Positions 28,042 to 42,021 of a stretch of DNA of 64,000 nucleotides are shown here, in pieces. The DNA comes from Streptomyces katrae. Lineage in GTDB: Bacteria > Actinomycetota > Actinomycetes > Streptomycetales > Streptomycetaceae. The stretch lies in the NCBI RefSeq assembly GCF_000966975.1, contig NZ_JZWV01000003.1:1-64000 (forward strand). Reading direction: 5' to 3'. Within the stretch, counting starts at the first letter, position 1. Each line of letters starts with the position of its first letter. The translations under genes were made by a program, and so were the position numbers. A model generated the notes under the pieces. It was not told the origin of the DNA. It ran no database searches and was given only the letters and a program-made list of their open reading frames with translations.

Positions 28042-30512
28042 TCAGGCGCGCTCGCGTCGGCGGCGGACGTAGCCCGCTGTCGTGACCGAGGTCAGGGTGA
28101 GGAGGGCCAGGGTGGCTGCCGCGAGGCCGGGGGGGAGGCCCTTGGGGGTGTAGGTGCAGGAGAGGTGGTGGGTGTCCGGGGGGAGGGGGATGGCCAGGAG
28201 GCCGTGGAAGTTCGTCGTGGGGGCCGAGCACTGCCAGCCGGGGATGTTCGTCGTGGCGAGGACGGCCGTGCCGGTGGCGGTCGGCGGGACTCGATGGTGT
28301 GGCCGCCGATGTGGACCGCGGTGGCGCCCGTGATGGTGAGGTCGCGGACTCGGGTGTCCAGGGCCGTGCGGTTCAGGCAGCCGATCGGGTTCGGGCCGGC
28401 CGTGGCGTTCTCGGTGCGGGTTTCGACCGTGGTGGTGACCGTGCCGGACGCGGGGACCGGGCCCAGGGGGAGGACGCCGCTCATGCGGTCCTCCAGGGGG
28501 AGGGAGCGGCCGCCGTCGGTGCGGAGGGTGCCGTAGAGCTCGGGGGAGTACCAGTAGGCCTCCGAGCCCGGGGTGCAGGTGGCCGTGTACGTCTGGGAGG
28601 TCTGCGAGCCGGTGCGGGTGGTCGCGGGGACCTCGTAGACCGTGGCGCCCAGGGCCGTCTCCTGGCGGGCGTAGACGCTCGCCGCAGGGTTGGGGGAGGT
28701 GTACGGGGCGGTGGGGCGGACCGTGACCAGGGGAGGGGCCGGCTGCTTCGTCGACGTCCAGGTGCCGGGCGTCGTGCCGGGGCGGACGCGGGCGCCGATG
28801 GAGAAGATCGCGTCGAGGACCGGGTTGTCGGCGCCGAAGAAGGTGCGTCCGTCGTTCTTGTAGCCGTAGCCCAGGGGCTCCAGGGCCTGGTACGTGGCCT
28901 CGGGGAGGTAGCTGCTGTAGTACTGCGGGCCCTCCGCCCGGAGGGCCAGGGCGTCGTTGTACGAGGTCTGCGGCGCGCCCGAGTCCGTTCGGTAGGCGGG
29001 CCAGCCGTCCGCCTTCCGGACCGCTTCGTAGTGGTTCGTGATCGAGCTGTTGGAGGTCGGGGCGGGCGCCGCCCAGCGTTCGCGGGAGCGGCGGGCGTCC
29101 GCGTTCGCCGCCGCGACCGTGGATTCGGCGAAGACCACGCCGATCATGAGCAGTGCGGCGAGGGGGAGGAGGGCCCGGTGCTTTCCGGAGAGGGAGAGCA
29201 GCGTCAGGGCCAGGAGGGAGAGGGCGCCGCCGGCCAGGACCGCGGGCCAGGTCCAGCCGCCGAAGTCGTTCGTGTGGCGGAGGACGAAGGTGGCGACGAC
29301 CAGCAGGGCGGCCGCCAGGGCCAGGTGGAGGGGGCGGGGGCGGTTGGCCAGGGCCAGCCAGGCCAGGACCACGACCATCCCGCTGAAGACGAAGGCCTCG
29401 CGGTACGGGTTGCCGTTCGGGACCGCCAGGCCGTGCCACACGTACTGGGTGGGGGGGAACTGGAAGGAGACGAGGACGAGGAGCGTGGCCGCCGCCCAGA
29501 CCAGGCGGGTGCGGCGCGCGATGCGGGTGTTGAGGAGGAAGCTTCCTGCCAGGATCAGGCCCAGCGAGGCCACGTACAGGCGCGGCCGGCCGCCCCACAG
29601 GTGGGTGGCCGGGAGCATGCCGGCCAGGAAGACGTCGATGCGCACCGGGTCGAAGGCCGCGGCCTTCGTCGGCTGCGAGGCGCCGCTGGAGAGGAACGAC
29701 GGGAGGAGGAGGGGGAGGGTGAGGAGGATGCCCGTCGCGGCCGCGGTGGCCGCGCGGAAGAGGGCGCGCAGACGCTGCGCGCCCGTCATGTCGAGCGTGA
29801 GCAGGCGGACGGCCAGCAGTACGCAGGCGGCCATCGTGGCCATCATCGCCGTGTAGAAGTTCCCGTACCAGGCGAGTCCGACCAGCAGGGCGGCGCCCGG
29901 CCAGCGGCGGCCCTCCAGGCACCATTCGACGGCGATGCCGAGGAGGGGGAGGGCCACCAGGCCCCACAGCCACATGGGGATGTAGGAGGCGTCGCTCAGT
30001 GCCCAGCCGCACAGGCCGTAGCAGGCGCCGAGGACGCCGCGCTGCCACCACGGACCGGCCTGGAGCCGGCCGAGGTAGACCGTCATCAGGGCGGCGGCCG
30101 CGCCCATCGTGACCGGGGTGATCAGGAAGACGGCCAGGTCGACGTGGGCGCGCGGGACGAGCACGGCCAGCCAGGAGAACGGGTTGCCGAGGTAGGTGTA
30201 GTAGTCGGACAGGAACTGCTGTCCGAAGCCGCCGCGCCAGCTGAACAGGACGTCGCCGGCCGCCTGCCCGTGCACCAGGTCCCACAGGGCGCGGTGGAAG
30301 GGCACGTACTGGTTGGCCTGGTCGTTGATGGCCCGGCCCGTGTTGCCGAAGGGGAAGCTGCCGCGGGCCGCCCAGGCCGCGCAGAAGGCGCCCGAGGTGA
30401 TGACGAAGGCCAGCAGGGGCCCGTACAGGCGGGAGAGGGCGGCGCGCCGCCGGGGCGCGGAGCCGGGGGGCGGGGATGCGGCCGTCTTCGGCTCCGAGGT
30501 GACCGTCCCCAA
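28042..30512 (-). pseudogene. YfhO-family multispanning membrane protein, frameshifted near its C-terminus
   Basis: The protein has about 13 membrane helices and an extracellular region, as in YfhO, a GT-C-like protein tied to glycosylation of cell-wall polymers in Bacillus. Recognisable stretches are SFPFGNTGRAINDQANQYVP, GNPFSWLAVLVPRAHVDLA and GLAWYGNFYTAMMATMAACV. The frame breaks at about 28285-28297: the first frame reads HIGGHTIES and then nonsense, whereas the conserved C-terminus (VPPTATGTAVLATTNIPGWQ, last helix, VRRRRERA) continues in another frame to the stop at 28042. Loss of one G would explain it. TTG 30512 has AGGAG seven bases upstream; an in-frame ATG at 30590 is an alternative. 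Real mutation and sequencing error cannot be separated here. Confidence 0.7.
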
Positions 30513-30691
30513 TGTCCTGCTCCTGGCGCTCGTACGTTTTGAACTGACTCGCTGGGATTCGCTGGCAGTGTAGTTCGCCCGCACTACCACGCCGGTGTGA
30601 CCTCCGCGCGGCCGCCCCGGCTCCGAGGGGCCACGCCCAAGGGGCGCCTGAGCTGCGCGGCCGTGCGGGGGGTGGCGTAGAGGCTTATGTT

Positions 30692-30720
30692 TTGACCGGA
30701 GTGGATGCGGTGGGTACGCT
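30692..30720 (+). promoter_or_regulatory. Promoter of the str operon
   Basis: TTGACC (30692-30697) and TACGCT (30715-30720) with a 17-bp spacer are close to the HrdB consensus. The predicted start near 30727 gives a leader of about 185 nt before rpsL. Confidence 0.75.
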
Positions 30721-30837
30721 CAGACCTTGTGCCTGGGGTGTGCCTGGGCTCCCGCGCGTGTCCATCAACCGCACGGCGAGCCGCATCGGCCACCGAGATT
30801 CATGCGCCTCCACGCTTGCGCGGAGCTCCGCCGGATC

Positions 30838-30863
30838 CGACACACCCGACCGCGTGGGTCGGA
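30838..30863 (+). promoter_or_regulatory. Leader hairpin box shared with rpsJ
   Basis: A 26-nt sequence containing CCCGACCGCGTGGGTCGG forms a 6-bp stem (CCGACC / GGTCGG) with loop GCGTG. It recurs with a single A/G difference in the rpsJ leader at 36922-36947. It ends 49 bases before the rpsL start. Candidate binding site for a ribosomal protein or another RNA-level regulator. Confidence 0.6.
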
Positions 30864-30912
30864 AAAGTTCCAGGTTAGCTTCACTACACGGCACACAGAA
30901 ACCGGAGAAGTA

Positions 30913-31284
30913 GTGCCTACGATCCAGCAGCTGGTCCGGAAGGGCCGGCAGGACAAGGTCGAGAAGACGAAGACCCCCGCGCTCGAGGCCTCGCCTCAGC
31001 GTCGTGGTGTCTGCACGCGTGTGTTCACGACCACCCCGAAGAAGCCGAACTCGGCGCTCCGTAAGGTCGCGCGTGTGCGTCTGACCTCCGGCATCGAGGT
31101 CACCGCTTACATTCCGGGTGAGGGTCACAACCTGCAGGAGCACTCGATCGTGCTCGTGCGTGGTGGCCGTGTGAAGGACCTGCCGGGTGTTCGTTACAAG
31201 ATCATCCGCGGTGCGCTTGACACCCAGGCTGTCAAGAACCGCAAGCAGGCCCGCAGCCGCTACGGCGCCAAGAAGGAGAAGTAA
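30913..31284 (+). CDS. rpsL: 30S ribosomal protein S12
   Basis: 123 residues, starting (M)[19 protein letters not shown]. The decoding-site loops [19 protein letters not shown] and [19 protein letters not shown] carry the normal residues at positions where streptomycin-resistance changes usually occur. GTG start with GGAG five bases upstream. First gene of rpsL-rpsG-fusA-tuf. Confidence 0.98.
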   Translation: MPTIQQLVRKGRQDKVEKTKTPALEASPQRRGVCTRVFTTTPKKPNSALRKVARVRLTSGIEVTAYIPGEGHNLQEHSIVLVRGGRVKDLPGVRYKIIRGALDTQAVKNRKQARSRYGAKKEK

Positions 31285-31286
31285 GA

Positions 31287-31757
31287 ATGCCTCGTAAGGG
31301 CCCCGCCCCGAAGCGCCCGGTCATCATCGACCCGGTCTACGCCTCTCCTCTGGTGACCTCGCTCATCAACAAGATCCTCCTGAACGGCAAGCGCTCCACC
31401 GCCGAGCGCATCGTTTACGGCGCCATGGAAGGCCTCCGCGAGAAGACCGGCAACGACCCGGTCATCACGCTGAAGCGCGCGCTGGAGAACGTCAAGCCGT
31501 CCCTCGAGGTCAAGTCCCGCCGTGTCGGTGGCGCGACCTACCAGGTTCCCGTCGAGGTCAAGCCGGGTCGTCAGTCGACCCTGGCCCTCCGCTGGCTCGT
31601 GGGTTACTCCCGCGCCCGCCGCGAGAAGACCATGACCGAGCGCCTGATGAACGAGCTTCTCGACGCCTCGAACGGCCTCGGTGCGGCCGTCAAGAAGCGC
31701 GAGGACACGCACAAGATGGCCGAGTCCAACAAGGCCTTCGCGCACTACCGCTGGTAG
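31287..31757 (+). CDS. rpsG: 30S ribosomal protein S7
   Basis: 156 residues, [20 protein letters not shown] onward; binds the 3' major domain of 16S rRNA and nucleates head assembly. In other bacteria S7 represses this operon. ATG two bases after the rpsL stop, with AAGGAG in the end of rpsL. Confidence 0.98.
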   Translation: MPRKGPAPKRPVIIDPVYASPLVTSLINKILLNGKRSTAERIVYGAMEGLREKTGNDPVITLKRALENVKPSLEVKSRRVGGATYQVPVEVKPGRQSTLALRWLVGYSRARREKTMTERLMNELLDASNGLGAAVKKREDTHKMAESNKAFAHYRW

Positions 31758-31796
31758 TCGCAACCCACATCGAGACCGAGAGAAGACTGAAGCCTT

Positions 31797-33929
<2,133 letters not shown>

Positions 33930-33970
33930 CTCTTCCGAGTACACGCTTTAGGCTTGCCACCGGAGCCTCT

Positions 33971-34001
33971 GGGGCAACAGGAGCAACCCTCCCGTTGCCC
34001 C
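33971..34001 (+). other. Hairpin in the fusA-tuf spacer
   Basis: A perfect 8-bp stem GGGGCAAC / GTTGCCCC with a 15-base loop lies in the 152-bp gap between fusA and tuf. It may be a processing site or attenuator; tuf in Streptomyces is known to be expressed at higher level than the upstream genes. Confidence 0.5.
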
Positions 34002-34081
34002 GGGGGAACCGGCTATCCAGCAAAGATCACCTGGCGCCGACGATCATCAAGGCGTACAGAACCACTCTCAGGAGGACCCCC

Positions 34082-35275
<1,194 letters not shown>

Positions 35276-35325
35276 TTCGTGTTCTGACCTGGTAGCTCGC
35301 ACCAGCGGGCACCATGTTTGACGCG

Positions 35326-35370
35326 AGGGCCCCTTGCCCACCGCTCCGGCGGTGGGGGAGGGGCCCTTGT
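35326..35370 (+). terminator. Terminator of the str operon
   Basis: A long hairpin: AGGGCCCCT and inner GCCCACCGC pair with GCGGTGGG and AGGGGCCCT around loop TCCG. The structure begins 50 bp after the tuf stop. Confidence 0.85.
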
Positions 35371-35398
35371 CATGTGAGGACGTACAGGGGTGGGGAGC

Positions 35399-36571
35399 AT
35401 GGACCGGCAGATATCCGACGAGGAGTGGGCGCGCTTCAGCGAGGAGGTCGCGCGGGAGAGCGCCGACGCGCCGAAGGAGCCGTCGGCGCGGGCCCGGATG
35501 GTCACCGAGCGGCTGCGGCGCGAGGAGGAGGAACGGGCCCGGGCCGGACGCCGCCGGTTCGGCCGGGCGCCGAAGCCGGGGGCCGGGGACCCGCCCGGCT
35601 GGCGTACGGGGCCGGCCTGGCAGGAGATGGAGGGCCGGGGCCGCGTGAAGCGCCGCCTCAAGGCCGCGGCGGCGATCGCCGTCATCGTGGGGCTCGCGCT
35701 GGTCGCCCTGCGGCCCGAGCTGGTCATCGACAAGCTGACGGGGAAGACCGACGCCCGCCAGGAGGCCCGGGACGCCGGTCCGCTGCCCGCGGAGTCCGTC
35801 CGGCCGACGGCCGCCCCGGAGGCTGGCCACCCGGACCGGCCGACCCTCAAGGAGCCCTTCCGGGGCTCGCCGGCCGCGCAGTGGGCCGACGGCGCCGCCG
35901 CGATCGAGGTGCCGGAGGCCACCGAGGTCGGCGGGGTGCCGAAGGAACGGGTGGGGGAGGCGCTGGCCCAGGCGAAGCGGTTCCTGGTGGCGGCCAACCT
36001 GGACCCGGCCGTCCTGAGGGGCGAGCGACCCACGGCCGCGCTGGACCTGCTGGACCCCAAGGACACCAAGCGGCGCGAGGAGACGGCGCGGGCGTACGAG
36101 CACCCGAGCCGGGAGAACGACCCGCTGGAGCTGTTCACCCGCTACGACCCCGCCGAACTGAAGCTCGTGGGTGAGGTGGTCAAGGTGCGGGGCCGGATGT
36201 GGGTGGAGGCGGGGGAGAAGCCCGGCCAGGCCGACGTGAAGGTGGACTACACCTTCGTCTACCCGTTCGTGAGGACCGCCGGGAACCCGGAGGACGTCGC
36301 CCGGACCATCGTCCGCCGCGAGGCCACCTTCCAGGTGTTCCACGGGAGCGCATGGGGCGAGCCGGTGAACCGGCTGTGGCTGTACAGGGCCGCGCAGGAC
36401 ATCGCCAACAGCACCTGCGGCCGGTTCGACGGCTACGTGCACCCGAGCTTCTTCTCCGACCCGCGCGACAGCGGACCGGCACCTTCCGGCAGCCCGGTGG
36501 ACCCGTACGACCGCTCCAAGAGCATCGGGACGGACAGGGCCGAGGAGTGCGGGACCGCATCCCGGTCCTGA
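35399..36571 (+). CDS. Membrane-anchored protein of unknown function
   Basis: About 390 residues. The N-terminal ~85 residues are charged and cytoplasmic ([20 protein letters not shown], then RRR-rich). One membrane helix follows ([18 protein letters not shown]). The rest is predicted outside the cell and ends in Pro/Ser-rich sequence. A conserved-looking block is [20 protein letters not shown] followed by FVYPFV. ATG 35399 is used; GTG 35390 in the same frame is possible. It is flanked by the str terminator and the rpsJ promoter, so it is probably a single-gene unit. No family recognised. Confidence 0.7.
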   Translation: MDRQISDEEWARFSEEVARESADAPKEPSARARMVTERLRREEEERARAGRRRFGRAPKPGAGDPPGWRTGPAWQEMEGRGRVKRRLKAAAAIAVIVGLALVALRPELVIDKLTGKTDARQEARDAGPLPAESVRPTAAPEAGHPDRPTLKEPFRGSPAAQWADGAAAIEVPEATEVGGVPKERVGEALAQAKRFLVAANLDPAVLRGERPTAALDLLDPKDTKRREETARAYEHPSRENDPLELFTRYDPAELKLVGEVVKVRGRMWVEAGEKPGQADVKVDYTFVYPFVRTAGNPEDVARTIVRREATFQVFHGSAWGEPVNRLWLYRAAQDIANSTCGRFDGYVHPSFFSDPRDSGPAPSGSPVDPYDRSKSIGTDRAEECGTASRS

Positions 36572-36598
36572 CCTGGGATCCCCGCCGCGTGCCGCGGT

Positions 36599-36626
36599 TT
36601 GACGTGATCGCTCGGCGGGGTATTCT
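36599..36626 (+). promoter_or_regulatory. Promoter of the S10 operon
   Basis: TTGACG (36599-36604) and TATTCT (36621-36626), spacer 16 bp. It lies just after the preceding gene and predicts a leader of nearly 400 nt before rpsJ. Confidence 0.6.
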
Positions 36627-36632
36627 CTTCGG

Positions 36633-37026
36633 CCCGATTGGCCAGGTACGTGTCTCGTATGGCAGACTACTCAAGTTGCTCGGCTGTGTGCCGATGCTGC
36701 GCGCCTCCCGCCGGGAGGACCGGAAGCGAGTCCCACAGTACTCGTCGTCCTTAATCTGCCTCTCGGGGCAGCAATGAGGGCGGACGTACGGGAATCTTCT
36801 GGGAAGTGTCAGCACGGTGCCAACCAGGCACTCGGTGGGTGTTTCTCCCCCGATGCGCGGTCCAGGACCGCACCCCCTTGGATGAGGGAATTTCCGTATG
36901 GGAATTTTCTCGGAGGGAGTGCGACACGCCCGACCGCGTGGGTCGGAGGAGAGGCCGCGGAACCCCGTTCCGCAGCCGGCCGGGGGCCAGAGCGTTTCCA
37001 TACAGAGACAGGACTACGGAGTAGCC
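36633..37026 (+). promoter_or_regulatory. Long structured rpsJ leader
   Basis: This ~394-nt leader contains no supported gene but several hairpins. These are CCTCCC/GGGAGG near 36705-36720, GCGGTC-CAG-GACCGC at 36857-36871, and a GGAATTTCC / GGGAATTT pair near 36887-36908. The box CCCGACCGCGTGGGTCGG at 36928-36945 is shared with the rpsL leader. The layout suggests RNA-level control of the S10 operon, which L4 performs in enterobacteria through a different structure. Confidence 0.55.
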
Positions 37027-37335
37027 ATGGCGGGACAGAAGATCCGCATCCGGCTCAAGGCCTACGACCACGAGGTCATCGACTCCTCGGCGAAGAAGAT
37101 CGTCGAGACGGTGACCCGCACTGGTGCGTCGGTCGCGGGCCCGGTGCCGCTGCCCACTGAGAAGAACGTGTACTGCGTCATCAAGTCGCCGCACAAGTAC
37201 AAGGACTCGCGCGAGCACTTCGAGATGCGCACGCACAAGCGCCTGATCGACATCCTCGACCCGACGCCCAAGACCGTTGACTCGCTGATGCGCCTGGACC
37301 TTCCGGCCGGCGTTGACATCGAGATCAAGCTCTGA
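37027..37335 (+). CDS. rpsJ: 30S ribosomal protein S10 (NusE)
   Basis: 102 residues, [20 protein letters not shown] onward. Head protein of the small subunit and the NusG/NusB partner in antitermination. ATG 37027 is the conserved start; upstream open frame is leader. First gene of the S10 operon. Confidence 0.98.
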   Translation: MAGQKIRIRLKAYDHEVIDSSAKKIVETVTRTGASVAGPVPLPTEKNVYCVIKSPHKYKDSREHFEMRTHKRLIDILDPTPKTVDSLMRLDLPAGVDIEIKL

Positions 37336-37349
37336 GAGGCGTCGAGAAG

Positions 37350-37994
37350 ATGGCTAAGCAGATCAAGGGCGTCCTGGGCGAGAAGCTCGGCATGACCCAG
37401 GTCTGGGACGAGAACAACCGTGTCGTCCCGGTGACCGTCGTCAAGGCCGGGCCCTGTGTCGTTACCCAGGTCCGTACCAACGACATCGACGGCTACGAGT
37501 CGGTCCAGATCGCCTTCGGCGAGATCGACCCGCGCAAGGTGAACAAGCCCCTCAAGGGCCACTTCGCCAAGGCCGACGTGACCCCGCGCCGCCACCTGGT
37601 GGAGCTGCGCACCTCCGACGCCAGCGAGTACACGCTCGGCCAGGAGATCACCGCCGCTGTGTTCGAGTCCGGCGTCAAGGTTGACGTCACGGGCAACAGC
37701 AAGGGCAAGGGCTTCGCCGGTGTCATGAAGCGCCACAACTTCCGGGGCCTCGGCGCCGGTCACGGTGTGCAGCGCAAGCACCGCTCCCCCGGTTCGATCG
37801 GTGGCTGCGCCACCCCTGGGCGTGTCTTCAAGGGCATGCGCATGGCCGGTCGCATGGGTAACGAGCGCGTCACCACCCAGAACCTGACCATCCACGCGGT
37901 TGACGCGGAGAAGGGTCTGCTCCTCATCAAGGGCGCGGTCCCCGGTCCGAACGGCGGCCTCGTCCTGGTCCGTACCGCGGCCAAGGGAGCTTGA
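37350..37994 (+). CDS. rplC: 50S ribosomal protein L3
   Basis: 214 residues. Conserved [20 protein letters not shown] start and the central extension [20 protein letters not shown] that reaches the peptidyl-transferase centre. GAGAGG precedes the ATG; 14 bp after rpsJ. Confidence 0.98.
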   Translation: MAKQIKGVLGEKLGMTQVWDENNRVVPVTVVKAGPCVVTQVRTNDIDGYESVQIAFGEIDPRKVNKPLKGHFAKADVTPRRHLVELRTSDASEYTLGQEITAAVFESGVKVDVTGNSKGKGFAGVMKRHNFRGLGAGHGVQRKHRSPGSIGGCATPGRVFKGMRMAGRMGNERVTTQNLTIHAVDAEKGLLLIKGAVPGPNGGLVLVRTAAKGA

Positions 37995-37998
37995 GGTT

Positions 37999-38649
37999 AT
38001 GAGCACCATTGACATCCTTTCGCCGGCTGGCGACAAGGCCGGTACCGTCGAGCTCCCCGCGGAGATCTTCGACGCGAAGACCAGCGTTCCGCTGATCCAC
38101 CAGGTCGTCGTCGCGCAGCTGGCCGCTGCCCGTCAGGGCACGCACAAGACCAAGACCCGTGGCGAAGTCCGTGGTGGTGGCAAGAAGCCTTACCGCCAGA
38201 AGGGCACCGGCCGCGCCCGTCAGGGTTCGACCCGCGCTCCGCAGTTCGCCGGCGGTGGCGTCGTCCACGGCCCCGTGCCGCGTGACTACTCGCAGCGCAC
38301 CCCGAAGAAGATGAAGGCCGCCGCCCTCCGCGGTGCCCTCTCGGACCGCGCGCGCCACTCCCGCATCCACGTCGTCACCGGCGTGGTCGAGGGTGCCGCC
38401 TCCACCAAGGCCGCCAAGACGCTGTTCGGCAAGATCTCGGAGCGCAAGAACCTGCTCCTGGTCGCCGAGCGCTCTGACGAGCTGGCGTGGCTGTCCGCCC
38501 GCAACCTGCCCCAGGTTCACATCCTGGAGCCGGGCCAGCTGAACACGTACGACGTGATCGTCTCTGACGACGTGGTCTTCACCCAGGCCGCGCTCGAGTC
38601 CTTCGTGTCTGGCCCCAAGGCCGATGAGACCGAAGGGAACGAGGCCTGA
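37999..38649 (+). CDS. rplD: 50S ribosomal protein L4
   Basis: 216 residues. The exit-tunnel loop is evident ([20 protein letters not shown] and [19 protein letters not shown]), with normal residues at macrolide-resistance positions. ATG 37999 follows rplC by four bases; the stop overlaps the rplW start (TGATG). Confidence 0.97.
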   Translation: MSTIDILSPAGDKAGTVELPAEIFDAKTSVPLIHQVVVAQLAAARQGTHKTKTRGEVRGGGKKPYRQKGTGRARQGSTRAPQFAGGGVVHGPVPRDYSQRTPKKMKAAALRGALSDRARHSRIHVVTGVVEGAASTKAAKTLFGKISERKNLLLVAERSDELAWLSARNLPQVHILEPGQLNTYDVIVSDDVVFTQAALESFVSGPKADETEGNEA

Positions 38650-38972
38650 TGTCTGAGGCGACCGTTACCAGCAAGACCTTCTCCGACCCGCGCGACCTGC
38701 TGATCAAGCCGGTCGTCTCGGAGAAGAGCTACGCGCTGCTGGACGAGAACAAGTACACGTTCATCGTCGCGCCCGGCGCCAACAAGACCCAGATCAAGCA
38801 GGCCGTCGAGGCGGTCTTCTCGGTCAAGGTCACCGGGGTCAACACGATCAACCGTCAGGGTAAGCGCAAGCGCACCAAGACCGGTTTCGGCAAGCGCGCC
38901 AACACCAAGCGCGCCATCGTGACCCTTGCCGAGGGCAACCGTATCGACATCTTCGGCGGCCAGGCCTCCTAA
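38649..38972 (+). CDS. rplW: 50S ribosomal protein L23
   Basis: 107 residues at the tunnel exit, docking site for trigger factor and SRP. Motifs: [20 protein letters not shown] and [20 protein letters not shown]. Its ATG overlaps the rplD stop by one base. Confidence 0.98.
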   Translation: MSEATVTSKTFSDPRDLLIKPVVSEKSYALLDENKYTFIVAPGANKTQIKQAVEAVFSVKVTGVNTINRQGKRKRTKTGFGKRANTKRAIVTLAEGNRIDIFGGQAS

Positions 38973-39011
38973 CGGAGGTCTAGTCGTCCGGAATCGGACG
39001 AGGACTGAGAA

Positions 39012-39848
39012 ATGGGTATCCGCAAGTACAAGCCGACGACCCCGGGCCGTCGTGGCTCCAGCGTCGCCGACTTTGTCGAGATCACGCGGTCCACGCCGGA
39101 GAAGTCGCTGGTCCGCCCCCTGCACAGCAAGGGCGGCCGTAACAACACCGGTCGTGTGACCGTTCGCCACCAGGGCGGTGGCCACAAGCGCGCCTACCGC
39201 GTGATCGACTTCCGTCGTCACGACAAGGACGGCGTGCCGGCCAAGGTCGCGCACATCGAGTACGACCCCAACCGCACCGCGCGCATCGCGCTGCTGCACT
39301 ACGCCGACGGCGAGAAGCGCTACATCATCGCGCCGCGCGGTCTGCAGCAGGGTGACCGGATTGAGAACGGCCCCACGGCCGACATCAAGCCGGGCAACAA
39401 CCTCGCGCTCCGCAACATCCCGGTCGGTACCACGATCCACGCGATCGAGCTCCGCCCCGGTGGCGGCGCCAAGTTCGCGCGTTCGGCTGGTGCCTCCGTG
39501 CAGCTGCTCGCGAAGGAGGGCGTGATGGCCCACCTCCGCATGCCGTCCGGTGAGATCCGTCTCGTCGACGCGCGCTGCCGCGCCACGGTCGGCGAGGTCG
39601 GCAACGCCGAGCAGTCGAACATCAACTGGGGCAAGGCCGGCCGCATGCGCTGGAAGGGCGTCCGCCCGACCGTCCGCGGTGTCGCGATGAACCCGGTTGA
39701 CCACCCGCACGGTGGTGGTGAGGGCAAGACCTCCGGTGGTCGCCACCCGGTCTCCCCGTGGGGTCAGAAGGAGGGTCGTACTCGTTCGCCGAAGAAGGCT
39801 TCGAACAAGTACATCGTCCGCCGCCGCAAGACGAACAAGAAGCGCTAG
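39012..39848 (+). CDS. rplB: 50S ribosomal protein L2
   Basis: 278 residues, needed for subunit association and peptidyl transfer. [20 protein letters not shown] start and the conserved C-terminal [20 protein letters not shown] with the functionally important His. Confidence 0.98.
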   Translation: MGIRKYKPTTPGRRGSSVADFVEITRSTPEKSLVRPLHSKGGRNNTGRVTVRHQGGGHKRAYRVIDFRRHDKDGVPAKVAHIEYDPNRTARIALLHYADGEKRYIIAPRGLQQGDRIENGPTADIKPGNNLALRNIPVGTTIHAIELRPGGGAKFARSAGASVQLLAKEGVMAHLRMPSGEIRLVDARCRATVGEVGNAEQSNINWGKAGRMRWKGVRPTVRGVAMNPVDHPHGGGEGKTSGGRHPVSPWGQKEGRTRSPKKASNKYIVRRRKTNKKR

Positions 39849-39860
39849 GAGCGGGTTTAG

Positions 39861-40142
39861 ATGCCGCGCAGTCTCAAGAAGGGGCCCTTCGTCGACGACC
39901 ACCTCGTAAAGAAGGTGGACGCCCAGAACGAAGCCGGCACCAAGAACGTCATCAAGACCTGGTCCCGTCGCTCGATGATCATCCCCAGCATGCTGGGTCA
40001 CACGATCGCGGTGCACAACGGCAAGACCCACGTCCCGGTGTTCGTCACCGAGTCGATGGTCGGCCACAAGCTCGGCGAGTTCTCGCCGACTCGCACCTTC
40101 CGCGGCCACGTCAAGGACGACCGGAAGTCGAAGCGCCGCTAA
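39861..40142 (+). CDS. rpsS: 30S ribosomal protein S19
   Basis: 93 residues, [20 protein letters not shown] onward, with the [20 protein letters not shown] signature near the C-terminus. AGGAG precedes the ATG. Confidence 0.98.
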   Translation: MPRSLKKGPFVDDHLVKKVDAQNEAGTKNVIKTWSRRSMIIPSMLGHTIAVHNGKTHVPVFVTESMVGHKLGEFSPTRTFRGHVKDDRKSKRR

Positions 40143-40185
40143 TCGCGGGGTGGTTACGACTATGACTAACACCGAAGGGACAACC

Positions 40186-40533
40186 ATGGAAGCCAGGGCC
40201 CAGGCGCGGTACATCCGCGTCACGCCCATGAAGGCCCGCCGCGTGGTGGACCTCATCCGTGGCATGGACGCCACGGAGGCTCAGGCGGTCCTGCGTTTCG
40301 CCCCGCAGGCCGCGAGCGTGCCGGTCGGCAAGGTGCTGGACAGCGCCATCGCCAACGCCGCGCACAACTACAACCACCCGGACGCCTCCACGCTGGTCAT
40401 CAGCGAGGCGTACGTGGACGAGGGCCCGACCCTGAAGCGGTTCCGTCCGCGTGCCCAGGGCCGTGCCTACCGGATCCGCAAGCGGACCAGCCACATCACC
40501 GTGGTCGTCAGCAGCAAGGAAGGTTCCCGGTAA
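40186..40533 (+). CDS. rplV: 50S ribosomal protein L22
   Basis: 115 residues. The beta-hairpin that lines the exit tunnel is in [20 protein letters not shown] followed by [15 protein letters not shown] 40186 gives the conserved [19 protein letters not shown] and has GAAGGGA six bases upstream; ATG 40162 is an alternative in frame. The stop overlaps rpsC (TAATG). Confidence 0.96.
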   Translation: MEARAQARYIRVTPMKARRVVDLIRGMDATEAQAVLRFAPQAASVPVGKVLDSAIANAAHNYNHPDASTLVISEAYVDEGPTLKRFRPRAQGRAYRIRKRTSHITVVVSSKEGSR

Positions 40534-41372
40534 TGGGCCAGAAGGTAAACCCGCACGGGTTCCGACTCGGCATCACCACGGACTTCAAGTCCCGCTGGTA
40601 CGCCGACAAGCTGTACAAGGACTACGTCAAGGAAGACGTCGCCATCCGTCGGATGATGACGTCCGGCATGGAGCGCGCCGGCATCTCGAAGGTTGAGATC
40701 GAGCGCACCCGTGACCGCGTGCGTGTGGACATCCACACCGCTCGTCCCGGCATCGTCATCGGCCGCCGCGGCGCCGAGGCCGACCGCATCCGCGGTGACC
40801 TCGAGAAGCTCACGGGCAAGCAGGTCCAGCTGAACATCCTCGAGGTCAAGAACCCCGAGCTCGACGCTCAGCTGGTTGCTCAGGCCGTCGCCGAGCAGCT
40901 CTCCTCCCGCGTCTCCTTCCGTCGTGCCATGCGCAAGAGCATGCAGGGCACCATGAAGGCCGGCGCCAAGGGCATCAAGATCCAGTGTGGCGGCCGTCTC
41001 GGCGGCGCCGAGATGTCCCGCTCCGAGTTCTACCGCGAGGGTCGTGTGCCGCTGCACACGCTGCGCGCGAACGTGGACTACGGCTTCTTCGAGGCCAAGA
41101 CCACCTTCGGCCGGATCGGCGTGAAGGTCTGGATCTACAAGGGCGACGTCAAGAACATCGCCGAGGTTCGCGCCGAGAACGCTGCGGCCCGTGCGGGTAA
41201 CCGCCCGGCCCGTGGTGCCGGCGCTGGCGACCGTCCCGCCGGCCGTGGTGGCCGTGGTGGCGAGCGCGGCGGCCGTGGTGGCCGCAAGCCGCAGCAGGCT
41301 GCTGGTGCCGAGGCCCCCAAGGCCGACGCCCCCGCCGCCGCTCCGGCTGAGAGCACCGGAACGGAGGCCTGA
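40533..41372 (+). CDS. rpsC: 30S ribosomal protein S3
   Basis: 279 residues; forms the mRNA entry channel. KH domain with [20 protein letters not shown], then the C-terminal domain. Residues from about 219 onward are an Arg/Gly-rich tail (repeated GGRGG and GDRPAGRGG) followed by an Ala/Pro/Glu tail, longer than in E. coli but usual for streptomycetes. Confidence 0.98.
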   Translation: MGQKVNPHGFRLGITTDFKSRWYADKLYKDYVKEDVAIRRMMTSGMERAGISKVEIERTRDRVRVDIHTARPGIVIGRRGAEADRIRGDLEKLTGKQVQLNILEVKNPELDAQLVAQAVAEQLSSRVSFRRAMRKSMQGTMKAGAKGIKIQCGGRLGGAEMSRSEFYREGRVPLHTLRANVDYGFFEAKTTFGRIGVKVWIYKGDVKNIAEVRAENAAARAGNRPARGAGAGDRPAGRGGRGGERGGRGGRKPQQAAGAEAPKADAPAAAPAESTGTEA

Positions 41373-41377
41373 CCGAC

Positions 41378-41797
41378 ATGCTGATCCCTCGTAGGGTCAA
41401 GCACCGCAAGCAGCACCACCCGAAGCGCAGCGGTATGGCCAAGGGCGGTACTGAGGTCTCGTTCGGCGAGTACGGCATCCAGGCGCTCACCCCCGCCTAC
41501 GTGACGAACCGCCAGATCGAGGCGGCTCGTATCGCGATGACCCGCCACATCAAGCGTGGCGGCAAGGTCTGGATCAACATCTACCCGGACCGTCCGCTGA
41601 CGAAGAAGCCCGCCGAGACCCGCATGGGTTCCGGTAAGGGTTCCCCCGAGTGGTGGATCGCGAACGTGCACCCGGGTCGGGTCATGTTCGAGCTGTCCTA
41701 CCCGAACGAAAAGATTGCGCGTGAGGCTCTCACTCGTGCGGCCCACAAGCTGCCGATGAAGTGCCGCATCGTCAAGCGCGAGGCAGGTGAGTCGTGA
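41378..41797 (+). CDS. rplP: 50S ribosomal protein L16
   Basis: 139 residues, [20 protein letters not shown] onward, with the [20 protein letters not shown] signature. Contacts A-site tRNA. Its stop overlaps the rpmC start (TGATG). Confidence 0.98.
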   Translation: MLIPRRVKHRKQHHPKRSGMAKGGTEVSFGEYGIQALTPAYVTNRQIEAARIAMTRHIKRGGKVWINIYPDRPLTKKPAETRMGSGKGSPEWWIANVHPGRVMFELSYPNEKIAREALTRAAHKLPMKCRIVKREAGES

Positions 41798-42021
41798 TGG
41801 CGACGGGAACCAAGGCGTCCGAGCTCCGCGAGCTCGGCAACGAGGAGCTCGTTGCCAAGCTTCGCGAGGCCAAGGAAGAGCTGTTCAAGCTCCGTTTCCA
41901 GGCGGCCACCGGTCAGCTGGAGAACAACGGCCGGCTCAAGTCCGTCCGTAAGGACATCGCTCGCATCTACACCCTGATGCACGAGCGTGAGCTCGGTATC
42001 GAGACGGTGGAGAACGCCTGA
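41797..42021 (+). CDS. rpmC: 50S ribosomal protein L29
   Basis: 74 residues, two-helix protein near the tunnel exit ([20 protein letters not shown]). ATG 41797 is preferred over the GTG three bases earlier because AGGTGAG is well spaced and it gives the usual N-terminus. The stop overlaps rpsQ (TGATG). Confidence 0.96.
   Translation: MATGTKASELRELGNEELVAKLREAKEELFKLRFQAATGQLENNGRLKSVRKDIARIYTLMHERELGIETVENA

Noticed and set aside
28299-30542. A 747-codon plus-strand open frame opposite the YfhO-type gene
   Set aside because: Composition (Gly/Arg/Gln/Glu runs) is that of a shadow frame; the minus strand encodes a recognisable membrane protein.
30913-31284. Streptomycin-resistance change in S12
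   Set aside because: The TPKKPNS and [13 protein letters not shown] loops carry the normal residues.
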